Shown in pieces: positions 54,827 through 62,217 of a stretch of DNA of 64,000 nucleotides. The stretch comes from Pedobacter sp. PF22-3 (GTDB taxonomy: Bacteria; Bacteroidota; Bacteroidia; Sphingobacteriales; Sphingobacteriaceae). The stretch lies in NCBI RefSeq assembly GCF_026239555.1, contig NZ_JAPIVP010000001.1:248001-312000 (forward strand), in the 5' to 3' direction. Within the stretch, counting starts at the first letter, position 1. Each line of letters opens with the position of its first letter. The notes under the pieces are model-generated. The model saw only the letters and a program-made list of their open reading frames with translations, was not told the origin of the DNA and searched no databases. The translations under genes and the position numbers were made by a program.

Positions 54827-55246
54827 TTGGAAAAAAATCAATACAGCATATTTGAAAGCGAATTACGTGTCCGTCCGGATGATATAGATATGTTTAACCA
54901 TGTGCATAATAGCAAATACTTAGATTATGTACTGGCGGCCCGTTACGAGCAGATGGAAAGGTTTTACGGCATGCCCTGGGAACATTTTACCAAACAGGGT
55001 TTAGGCTGGGTGGTAAGCCACGTGGATATCAATTTCAAACGCCCGTTATTAATGAACGATTTAATGTTGATCAGGACAGGCATTTTAGCCATGAACGATA
55101 AAGGCTGCTCGGTACAATTCGAGATTATTAATCAGAAAACTGGTAAGATAGCATCAGATGGTATTTTTGATTACGTGCTTATCGACTTAAATACAGGCAG
55201 AGGAACAAAAGTTAGCGAAGAAATGATTAAAGCTTATAGTATATAA
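54827..55246 (+). CDS. Hotdog-fold acyl-CoA thioesterase (4HBT type)
   Basis: The 139-residue protein has the 4-hydroxybenzoyl-CoA thioesterase pattern: RVRPDDIDMFNHVHNSKYLD (Asp and Asn-His at the active site), then WVVSHVDINFKRPLLMNDLM. It should split a thioester of unknown acyl chain. The start is TTG at 54827-54829: the residues before DDIDMFNHVHN are conserved in type and no upstream ATG is in frame. Confidence 0.88.
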   Translation: MEKNQYSIFESELRVRPDDIDMFNHVHNSKYLDYVLAARYEQMERFYGMPWEHFTKQGLGWVVSHVDINFKRPLLMNDLMLIRTGILAMNDKGCSVQFEIINQKTGKIASDGIFDYVLIDLNTGRGTKVSEEMIKAYSI

Positions 55247-55324
55247 GAAAAATTGCCATGAAGAGATAAACCATTGATTAATAATCTATTAAAAAAAATT
55301 ATCTAAAAAAAATCAGTCATCAAA

Positions 55325-55354
55325 TTTGACGTTTAGATTTTTTCTTTATCTTTG
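55325..55354 (+). promoter_or_regulatory. Promoter of the MATE leader transcript
   Basis: TTTG (55325-55328) and TATCTTTG (55347-55354) match the -33 TTTG and -7 TAnnTTTG elements of Bacteroidota with an 18-nt gap. Transcription would begin near 55360, ahead of the leader peptide. Confidence 0.65.
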
Positions 55355-55376
55355 ATTTATCAAAAAGACCAGAGCC

Positions 55377-55409
55377 ATGATAGTATCTGCAATCCGTTTG
55401 AGGTTCTAA
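55377..55409 (+). CDS. Leader peptide MIVSAIRLRF upstream of the MATE exporter gene
   Basis: A 10-codon frame opens at ATG 55377 and stops at TAA 55407-55409. It encodes MIVSAIRLRF. The position fits a translated leader: promoter at 55325-55354, predicted 5' end about 17 nt before the ATG, and the MATE start 81 nt after the stop. The Arg-Leu-Arg-Phe end matches the RLR stalling class of macrolide-resistance leader peptides such as ErmD. Downstream there are small complementary segments (GAGG with CCTC; CGCT with AGCG at 55449-55460) that could make alternative structures. Its role is inferred and untested. Confidence 0.55.
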   Translation: MIVSAIRLRF

Positions 55410-55490
55410 GCAACCGAGGATTCCCTCCTGTTTTAATTTAGGTATGTGCGCTCAATAGCGTTCATTGGTTTATAAATCATTATATATTAT

Positions 55491-56915
55491 ATGTCACAGT
55501 CTACAAAGGCACAGGGCAAACTATCATCTTTTTTTGATATCCTGGTACAGTCTTTAAAAGGTCATGAAGTTGACTTAACTTCAATCAGTATTAAACGCGC
55601 TATTATTTTATTAGCCATTCCGATGATGCTGGAAATGGCCATGGAATCGGTTTTTGCCCTGGTCGATTTATACTTTGTTGGCCACCTGGAAAATAGTAGT
55701 CATGCCATACAAACCGTTGGTTTAACAGAATCGGTATTAACTATTATTTATTCCTTAGCCATTGGCTTGAGTATGGCCGCTACGGCTGTGGTTGCGCGGA
55801 GAATTGGTGAGAAAAACCCGGAAGCGGCATCAAAAGCTGGCATGCAGACCATTGTAATAGCTGTTTTTATAAATATTATCATCAGCATCCTGGGCTTAAT
55901 TTATGCAAAAGATATCCTGTTGCTCATGGGCGCTTCAATAGAAACAGCAAATCAAGGCGTTACATTCGTTCGCATTATGATGGGCGGAAGTGTCATTATT
56001 GTCCTGCTATTCTTAATTAACGGAATTTTTCGTGGCGCTGGTAATGCAGCAATCGCCATGCGGAGTTTGTGGATCGCCAACATTGCCAACATCATCCTCT
56101 GCCCTATTTTGATCAATGGTTTAGGTCCGATACCGGCTTTCGGTTTAACAGGTGCTGCAATTGCAACTACCATTGGCCGAGGTTTGGGCGTTATCTATCA
56201 GGTGTACAATTTATTCAGTGGCAAAAATGCTTTAAAAATACAGATCAGTCACTTTATTCCAGATTGGGAACAGATTAAAGCCATTACAAAAATTGCTGCT
56301 CCAGCTATCTTTCAGTTTGTGATTGCCAGCTGTAGCTGGGTATTTCTGGCCGAACTGGTGGCTACCACAGGTGGCGATACCGGCTCGGCAGGTTATCAAA
56401 CCGCGCTACGCCTCATGATGTTTTTTATGTTACCAGCTTGGGGCCTAAGCAATGCAGCGGCTACTTTGGTTGGACAAAATTTAGGTGCAGGTCATATAGA
56501 TCGTGCAGAAAAATCGGTATTCCAGACCTTGAAATACATTATTATTTTTATGGCAGTGGTAAGTGTATTGTTCTTAACCTGCGGACATTTATTCGCTGCA
56601 TTCTTTACTTCAGATGAAAAAGTAATCGCCATTGCAACTCAGGCTTTAAAAATTCTAAGCATTGGTTTTGTAATTTATGGAGCCGCCATGGTATTCAATA
56701 GTGCATTTAACGGTGCCGGAGATACCTGGACGCCCACCAAAATTAATATTTTTGCCTTTTGGCTCTTCCAGATCCCATTGGCATACTTTTTAGCGAAATA
56801 TTTAGAAATGGGTCCAACAGGTGTTTTTATTGCCATCCCAACAGCGGAAGCAGGTATTGCAATAGCAGCATTTATTTTGTTTAAAAAAGGAAAATGGAAA
56901 AAAACGAAGGTTTAG
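55491..56915 (+). CDS. MATE family efflux transporter
   Basis: The 474-residue protein has about 12 membrane helices and MATE features: IPMMLEMAMESVFALVDLYF with GHLENSSHAIQTVG, LINGIFRGAGNAAIAMRSLW, PAWGLSNAAATLVGQNLGAG and NSAFNGAGDTWTPTKINIF. Such transporters export cationic drugs or metabolites with Na+ or H+. It has an N-terminal cytoplasmic extension of about 35 residues. The promoter and leader peptide upstream suggest inducible expression. Confidence 0.92.
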   Translation: MSQSTKAQGKLSSFFDILVQSLKGHEVDLTSISIKRAIILLAIPMMLEMAMESVFALVDLYFVGHLENSSHAIQTVGLTESVLTIIYSLAIGLSMAATAVVARRIGEKNPEAASKAGMQTIVIAVFINIIISILGLIYAKDILLLMGASIETANQGVTFVRIMMGGSVIIVLLFLINGIFRGAGNAAIAMRSLWIANIANIILCPILINGLGPIPAFGLTGAAIATTIGRGLGVIYQVYNLFSGKNALKIQISHFIPDWEQIKAITKIAAPAIFQFVIASCSWVFLAELVATTGGDTGSAGYQTALRLMMFFMLPAWGLSNAAATLVGQNLGAGHIDRAEKSVFQTLKYIIIFMAVVSVLFLTCGHLFAAFFTSDEKVIAIATQALKILSIGFVIYGAAMVFNSAFNGAGDTWTPTKINIFAFWLFQIPLAYFLAKYLEMGPTGVFIAIPTAEAGIAIAAFILFKKGKWKKTKV

Positions 56916-57290
56916 TTTTTATTTGCCACGCAAACATGGATTTATACCGAATTGATTTATAAACATTTAGCGAACTAACGTTCCGTGATTTTGTATTTCT
57001 GCAGCAAAAATAGTTTAGGTGATTAGAAAGAAACCATTAAAAAGAACTGATGCTTTGAGGTAAATAAACCTGATTAAAGTGGAAATACTTTTTGTTCATT
57101 TATAGCAGTAGATTGCCGCGTCGTTCTTCCTCGCAATGACGGAAATTTTGAACACAACGCAATGACAAAAAGATTGCAACGGAAAACAGACTGTATTAAC
57201 CGATAAACTACTGCTTTTACTCTTCAAAACAATATAAATTCAGCCTCTGTAGCATTCCATTTTCCCTCTTATATTTTCCATTAAAAAACA
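56916..57290. other. Intergenic region with repeat fragments
   Basis: No gene is seen between the MATE gene and the lepA promoter. GATTGCCGCGTCGTTCTTCC with TCGCAATGACGG (about 57111-57142) is a dispersed-repeat type that recurs in degenerate form near 61078-61110. CAATGAC words follow near 57160. Confidence 0.5.
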
Positions 57291-57298
57291 TATCTTTG
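57291..57298 (+). promoter_or_regulatory. -7 promoter element for lepA
   Basis: TATCTTTG matches TAnnTTTG and ends 7 nt before the lepA ATG at 57306, so the transcript would be leaderless or nearly so. Confidence 0.5.
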
Positions 57299-57305
57299 CG
57301 CAAAG

Positions 57306-59093
57306 ATGAAGCATATACGTAATTTTTGCATTATTGCACATATTGACCATGGTAAAAGTACTTTGGCTGATAGGTTATTAGAATATACAGCGACAATTTC
57401 GCAGCGTGAAGCGCAGGCGCAATTGCTCGATAACATGGATTTAGAGCGTGAGAGAGGCATAACGATTAAAAGTCATGCCATACAAATGAACTATAAAGTT
57501 GGTGATATTGAATACAATTTCAACCTGATTGATACACCCGGACACGTGGATTTCTCCTATGAGGTTTCACGTTCTATCGCAGCCTGTGAAGGTGCATTAT
57601 TAATTGTAGATGCTTCGCAAGGTATTCAGGCTCAGACTATTTCAAATTTATATTTGGCTTTAGAGCACGATCTTGAAATTATCCCGATTTTAAATAAAAT
57701 GGATTTACCTGGGGCCATGCCTGAGGAAGTTAAAGACCAGATTATTGATTTGATCGGTTGTAAACGTGAAGATATTATTCCAGCTTCGGGCAAAACAGGA
57801 TTGGGTATTCCTGATATTATCCAGGCTATTGTTGATCGTGTGCCAGCTCCGGTTGGCGATCCAGAAGCACCATTACAAGCTTTAATTTTCGACTCCGTTT
57901 TTAACTCATTCAGAGGGATTATCGCTTATTACAAAGTGGTTAACGGTGAAATTAAAAAAGGCGATAAAGTAAAATTTATTAACACCGGTAAAGAATATTT
58001 AGCTGATGAAGTTGGGATTCTTAAACTGGATATGGCCCCACGCAGTGTGGTTAAAACCGGTGATGTAGGCTATATTATTTCCGGAATTAAGGAAGCGCGT
58101 GAGGTAAAAGTTGGTGATACCATAACAACCGTTAGCAGGCCAGCAGATGGTGCCATTCAAGGTTTTGAAGAGGTTAAACCAATGGTTTTCGCCGGTATTT
58201 ATCCTGTTGATACAGATGATTTTGAAGAACTACGCGAAGCAATGCATAAATTGCAGCTCAATGATGCTTCGATTGTGTTCGAACCGGAAAGTTCTGCTGC
58301 TTTAGGCTTTGGTTTCCGTTGTGGTTTCCTGGGCATGTTGCACATGGAGATTATTCAGGAGCGTTTAGAACGCGAATTCGACATGACGGTAATTACAACC
58401 GTACCTAACGTTTCGTACATTGCGCATACCACCAAAGGTGTCGAAATTACAGTGAATAACCCATCTGATTTACCAGATCCAAGCAAATTGGATTCTGTTG
58501 AGGAGCCTTTTATCAAAGCAAATATTATTACCAAAGCAGAATTTGTTGGTCCGGTAATGTCGCTTTGTATTCAAAAACGCGGAATTATTGTTAATCAATC
58601 CTATTTAACATCTGATCGTGTTGAATTGGTTTTTGAAATGCCAATGGGCGAAATCGTATTTGATTTTTACGATAAATTAAAAACGATTTCTAAAGGTTAT
58701 GCCTCATTCGATTATCATCAGGTTGGTTATCGTAAATCGGATTTGGTTCGTTTAGATATGTTAATCAATGATGAACCTGTTGATGCATTATCTTCATTGA
58801 TCCATAGAAGCAACGCTTACGATTTCGGCAAGAAAATTTGCGAGAAATTAAGAGAATTGATCCCCCGTCAACAATTTGAAATCAAGATACAGGCATCCAT
58901 TGGAGCAAAAGTTATTGCCCGCGAAACATTGAGCGCTTTACGTAAAGATGTAACTGCGAAATGTTATGGGGGTGATATTTCACGTAAGCGTAAGTTATTG
59001 GAAAAGCAGAAAAAAGGTAAAAAACGCATGCGCCAGGTGGGTAACGTAGAAATCCCTCAATCTGCATTTATGGCAGTTTTGAAATTAGATTAA
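57306..59093 (+). CDS. lepA: Elongation factor 4 (LepA)
   Basis: The 595-residue GTPase has the G motifs [39 protein letters not shown] and [12 protein letters not shown]-like domains II, III and V, and the LepA-specific C-terminal domain ([40 protein letters not shown]). It back-translocates or rescues stalled ribosomes and helps ribosome assembly. It is preceded by its own promoter. A word-repeat hairpin fills the 83-nt gap to folD. Confidence 0.98.
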   Translation: MKHIRNFCIIAHIDHGKSTLADRLLEYTATISQREAQAQLLDNMDLERERGITIKSHAIQMNYKVGDIEYNFNLIDTPGHVDFSYEVSRSIAACEGALLIVDASQGIQAQTISNLYLALEHDLEIIPILNKMDLPGAMPEEVKDQIIDLIGCKREDIIPASGKTGLGIPDIIQAIVDRVPAPVGDPEAPLQALIFDSVFNSFRGIIAYYKVVNGEIKKGDKVKFINTGKEYLADEVGILKLDMAPRSVVKTGDVGYIISGIKEAREVKVGDTITTVSRPADGAIQGFEEVKPMVFAGIYPVDTDDFEELREAMHKLQLNDASIVFEPESSAALGFGFRCGFLGMLHMEIIQERLEREFDMTVITTVPNVSYIAHTTKGVEITVNNPSDLPDPSKLDSVEEPFIKANIITKAEFVGPVMSLCIQKRGIIVNQSYLTSDRVELVFEMPMGEIVFDFYDKLKTISKGYASFDYHQVGYRKSDLVRLDMLINDEPVDALSSLIHRSNAYDFGKKICEKLRELIPRQQFEIKIQASIGAKVIARETLSALRKDVTAKCYGGDISRKRKLLEKQKKGKKRMRQVGNVEIPQSAFMAVLKLD

Positions 59094-59176
59094 ATTAGAT
59101 TTGAGATGTTAGATTTGAGACGTGAGATGATATTCTAGCCTCAAATCTAATATCTGGTATCTCACATCTCATAAAA
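59094..59176 (+). repeat. Word-repeat hairpin between lepA and folD
   Basis: TTAGATTTGAG and CTCAAATCTAA form a perfect 11-bp stem, and TGAGATG near the left end pairs with CATCTCA near the right. The piece is made of variations on TTAGATTTGAGA and GAGATG words. No long T run follows, so it may be a processing or stability element. Confidence 0.6.
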
Positions 59177-60058
59177 ATGAAATTATTAGACGGTAAATAC
59201 GTATCAGAAAAAGTTAAAGTTCAGATTGCTGAAGAGGCAACTGAGTTTTTGAATAAAACAGGACGCAAACCGCACCTTGTAGCCATTCTAGTTGGTAACG
59301 ATGGTGGCAGCGAAACCTATGTAGCCAGTAAGATGAAAAACTGTGAAAAGGTTGGTTTTAAATCTTCCCTACACCGTTACGACAATTCGGTTACCGAAGC
59401 TGAATTATTGGCTAAAATTGAAGAAATTAATCAAGATGCTGACGTAGATGGATTAATTGTACAATTGCCTTTACCTAAACACATCGATCCTGAAAAAGTA
59501 ACCGAAAAAATCGATTATCGTAAAGATGTAGATGGTTTCCATCCGGTAAATTTAGGTAGAATGATGCGTAACCTACCTTGCTTTATCCCTGCTACACCTT
59601 ATGGTATTTTGTTAATGTTACAAGAATACAATATCGATACGACAGGAAAACACTGCGTAGTTGTAGGTCGCAGTAACATTGTAGGCAGCCCGATGAGTAT
59701 TTTGATGGCCCGTAATGCCAATCCTGGTAACTGTACGGTAACGCTTACCCACTCGCGCACCAAAGATTTGAAAGAACAGGTTTTACAGGCTGATATTGTG
59801 ATTGCGGCAATTGGTAAAAAGAACTTTGTTACTGCCGATATGGTAAAACCTGGTGCAATTATTATCGATGTAGGCATTAACAGGGAAAACTCTACCGAAA
59901 CCAAATCAGGTTTTAAGTTATATGGTGATGTAGATTTTGAAAATGTTGCACCAATATCATCATACATTACTCCTGTACCTGGCGGTGTAGGCTTAATGAC
60001 CATTGTTGGGTTATTGAAAAATACGCTGGCCTCAGCGAGGAAAGAAATTTATTCCTAG
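59177..60058 (+). CDS. folD: Methylenetetrahydrofolate dehydrogenase/cyclohydrolase
   Basis: The 293-residue protein matches Fol[21 protein letters not shown] (with catalytic Tyr and Lys), [34 protein letters not shown], the NAD(P) motif [20 protein letters not shown], and [16 protein letters not shown]. It links methylene-, methenyl- and formyl-tetrahydrofolate. A good terminator is at 60106-60137. Confidence 0.97.
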   Translation: MKLLDGKYVSEKVKVQIAEEATEFLNKTGRKPHLVAILVGNDGGSETYVASKMKNCEKVGFKSSLHRYDNSVTEAELLAKIEEINQDADVDGLIVQLPLPKHIDPEKVTEKIDYRKDVDGFHPVNLGRMMRNLPCFIPATPYGILLMLQEYNIDTTGKHCVVVGRSNIVGSPMSILMARNANPGNCTVTLTHSRTKDLKEQVLQADIVIAAIGKKNFVTADMVKPGAIIIDVGINRENSTETKSGFKLYGDVDFENVAPISSYITPVPGGVGLMTIVGLLKNTLASARKEIYS

Positions 60059-60105
60059 TTAAAAGCTAAAGACTAAAGCGAAAAACAAATTGCGATAGAT
60101 ATAAA

Positions 60106-60137
60106 AATCGGCTCCAATATTTGAGCCGGTTTTTTTT
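60106..60137 (+). terminator. Terminator after folD
   Basis: AATCGGCTC (60106-60114) pairs with GAGCCGGTT (60123-60131, one G-T wobble), followed by a run of T. Confidence 0.9.
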
Positions 60138-60171
60138 ACGTGTAATATTTTTAATCCTTACGTACAATTAT

Positions 60172-60194
60172 TATATTTGATTAAAATTTAATCA
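60172..60194 (+). promoter_or_regulatory. Promoter with overlapping palindrome for the toxin-antitoxin locus
   Basis: TATATTTG (60172-60179) is a -7 element. Overlapping it, TGATTAAAATTTAATCA (60178-60194) is a perfect 8+8 palindrome around a central A, 1 nt before the antitoxin ATG. It is placed to act as an autorepression operator. Confidence 0.6.
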
Positions 60195-60195
60195 G

Positions 60196-60456
60196 ATGGA
60201 CACCAAGTTAACTTTAAGTTTTAATCAGGATGTTGTAGCAAGGGCAAAAAAATATGCCGCTGAAAATAATATCAGCTTGTCACGATTAATAGAGCATCTT
60301 TTAACTCAGGTAACTGCTAAAGAATACAAATCTTTAGAAGATTTTCCGATTTCAGATTGGGTGAGCATGGTTGCTGAGGGTGAAGTAGAATACAAAAAAA
60401 CGCCGAGGGCAACCCGTAAAAATTCAAAAGATGAATTTTTTTCTTCTAAAAAGTAA
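60196..60456 (+). CDS. Antitoxin, DUF6364-like, of a type II toxin-antitoxin pair
   Basis: The 86-residue protein has a ribbon-helix-helix-like N-terminal part (KLTLSFNQDVVARAKKYAAE followed by NNISLSRLIEHLLTQV), as in DUF6364 antitoxins, and a basic C-terminal tail (PRATRKNSKDEFFSSKK) expected to bind the toxin. It starts 1 nt after a palindrome that could be its operator. The PIN toxin reading frame begins 3 nt after its stop. The antitoxin is intact while the toxin is frameshifted. Confidence 0.75.
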   Translation: MDTKLTLSFNQDVVARAKKYAAENNISLSRLIEHLLTQVTAKEYKSLEDFPISDWVSMVAEGEVEYKKTPRATRKNSKDEFFSSKK

Positions 60457-60459
60457 TTG

Positions 60460-60880
60460 ATGAAGATATTTCTAGATGCCAATATTTTAGTTTCAGTGTT
60501 AAATAAAGAATACCCACTTTATACCTTACTCATCAAGAATTTTAAGTTTAGCAGCTCATCCTAAATTTGAAATATATACTTCTCCACTTTGTCTGGCTAT
60601 AGCATTTTATTTTGCTGAGAAAAAACATAAAGCACAGTTAGCCAAACAAAAAATCGATTTGCTTTGCCAATATCTTAAAATTGCTGGCAATTCATCAAAA
60701 GGTGTATTGGATACGTTATCGAATAAGAAAATACACGACTTTGAAGACGGCCTGGAATATTACGCTGCGCAATCCGTTGATTGTAAATGTATCATCACAG
60801 AAGATGTGGAAGATTTTTATTTTTCTGAAATTGAAGTTTTAAACTGTCAGGATTTTTTTAAAAGACATCTGCTTAATTAA
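60460..60880 (+). pseudogene. PIN-domain toxin, frameshifted
   Basis: The ATG at 60460 opens MKIFLDANILVSVLNKEYPL, with the PIN aspartate in FLDAN, but the frame ends at a TAA at 60562-60564. From about 60530 the next frame continues the protein without a start: SSRILSLAAHPKFEIYTSPL, CLAIAFYFAEKKHK, LEYYAAQSVDCKCIITEDVE and DFYFSEIEVLNCQDF. It ends at TAA 60878-60880. Removing one T in the stretch ACCTTACTC restores TYSSRIL. About 139 residues would result. So it is either a real inactivating one-base insertion, a sequencing error or, less likely, a programmed shift. Confidence 0.8.
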
Positions 60881-61110
60881 CATTAGCCATAATGTATAGC
60901 GCATCATCCGTTAGTTGTCCATGGGTCTGTCATCCTGAGGGATAATTTATTTTATAAAATCAATATAAATGACAGTAGTATTTAATAAAATAAACCTCCC
61001 ATAGGGATAATGGTCATTGCAAAAAGGCTTTTCCAGCCGACAAAGCTATCTCTAATGCAAGGATCATTAGCGTGAAAGATTGCTTCGTCGTTCCTACTCG
61101 CATCTGATAG
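60881..61110. other. Intergenic region with dispersed-repeat pieces
   Basis: No gene is seen. GTCATCCTGAGGGATAAT (about 60929) and AGATTGCTTCGTCGTTCCTA (about 61077) resemble repeat types found elsewhere in the window; the latter parallels the piece near 57111. Confidence 0.45.
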
Positions 61111-61449
61111 CTAACTACCCCAAAGTTTACTCCACCAACTTTCTTCGAAACCAATATAAAGACCATCTTCTCTTAATTCTGTTGGGTAGATTCTAACGTA
61201 ATCGCCCTGCCCTTCTGCTCCCCTTCCAGTTTCGAGGCTGTATTCGTAGCGATGGATTGGGCATACCAGGTTTCCGTTTTTACACCAGCCACCACTAAAA
61301 TGGCCACCCGCATGCGGACAATGAGATTGGGTAGCGATAATTTTATCGTCATTATTGATCACGCAAAGTTGTTTCCCTGCAACCTCGACAGTCTTAATCG
61401 TATCTAGGCGAGGTATCTGGTTAATATTTAGCGCCTTAAACCACTTCAT
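61111..61449 (-). CDS. Rieske-type [2Fe-2S] protein
   Basis: With the ATG at 61449 the product is 112 residues. The cluster ligands are C44 and H46 (SHCPHAGGHFSGG) and C63 and H66 (LVCPIHRYEYSLETGRG). The small size and cytoplasmic character match soluble Rieske ferredoxins, such as NirD-like or dioxygenase ferredoxin components, not the cytochrome bc1 subunit. The redox partner is unknown and no oxygenase gene is adjacent. It is divergent from queE. Confidence 0.88.
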   Translation of the reverse strand: MKWFKALNINQIPRLDTIKTVEVAGKQLCVINNDDKIIATQSHCPHAGGHFSGGWCKNGNLVCPIHRYEYSLETGRGAEGQGDYVRIYPTELREDGLYIGFEESWWSKLWGS

Positions 61450-61555
61450 TATGCTAAAATACAGCAAATAAATATCACTCGTATTTCATCTTTCTATTAA
61501 ATTTCAAAAGAGCGCAGCATCACCATATTTTTTTAGGATATTTGCAACCTCAAAA

Positions 61556-62179
61556 ATGAAACAAGCAATACCAGAAGACGGCACATTACTTCCTTTAATG
61601 GAAGAATTTTACACCATACAAGGCGAAGGATTTAACACCGGTAAAGCGGCTTATTTTATACGTTTAGGGGGCTGCGACGTAGGTTGCCATTGGTGTGATG
61701 TTAAAGAAAGCTGGGATGCCGAGATGCATCCGCTCACTACTTCGGATGTTATTGTAGAAAATGCCGATCAATTTCCCGGCAAAGCTGTTGTAATCACTGG
61801 TGGCGAGCCCTTAATTTATAATCTGGATTACTTAACCAAAAAGTTAAAGGAAAGGGGAATTCTTACCTTTATCGAAACATCAGGTGCCTACCCCCTTTCA
61901 GGTAACTGGGATTGGATTTGCCTATCGCCCAAAAAGTTTAAAGCGCCAAGACCAGACATTACACCTTTTGCCAACGAGCTAAAAGTAATTGTCTTTAATA
62001 AAAGTGATTTTAAATGGGCTGAGGAATATGCAGCAATGGTATCTCCCAACTGCAAACTATATCTTCAGCCAGAATGGTCCAAATCAAAAGAAATTACACC
62101 ATTAATTATTGAGTATGTAATGGCCAACCCTAAATGGGAGATTTCTTTGCAAACACACAAATTTTTAAATATTCCTTAA
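61556..62179 (+). CDS. queE: 7-carboxy-7-deazaguanine synthase
   Basis: The 207-residue radical SAM enzyme has the CX3CX2C cluster C40, C44, C47 (GGCDVGCHWCDVKESWD), YTIQGEGFNTGKAAYFIRLG and VVITGGEPLIYNLDYL. It rearranges CPH4 to CDG in the queuosine pathway. Other que genes are not in the window. A -7-like TATTTGCA lies just before the start (about 61539). Confidence 0.94.
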   Translation: MKQAIPEDGTLLPLMEEFYTIQGEGFNTGKAAYFIRLGGCDVGCHWCDVKESWDAEMHPLTTSDVIVENADQFPGKAVVITGGEPLIYNLDYLTKKLKERGILTFIETSGAYPLSGNWDWICLSPKKFKAPRPDITPFANELKVIVFNKSDFKWAEEYAAMVSPNCKLYLQPEWSKSKEITPLIIEYVMANPKWEISLQTHKFLNIP

Positions 62180-62217
62180 ATTAGTTTACATTAGCTTTGT
62201 TACCAAATGTTAATGTA

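Noticed and set aside
55377..55409. Amino-acid attenuation leader (for example Arg or Phe)
   Set aside because: There are only two Arg codons and one Phe codon, and the downstream gene is an exporter, not a biosynthesis gene. A drug-stalling leader fits better, though it is unproven.
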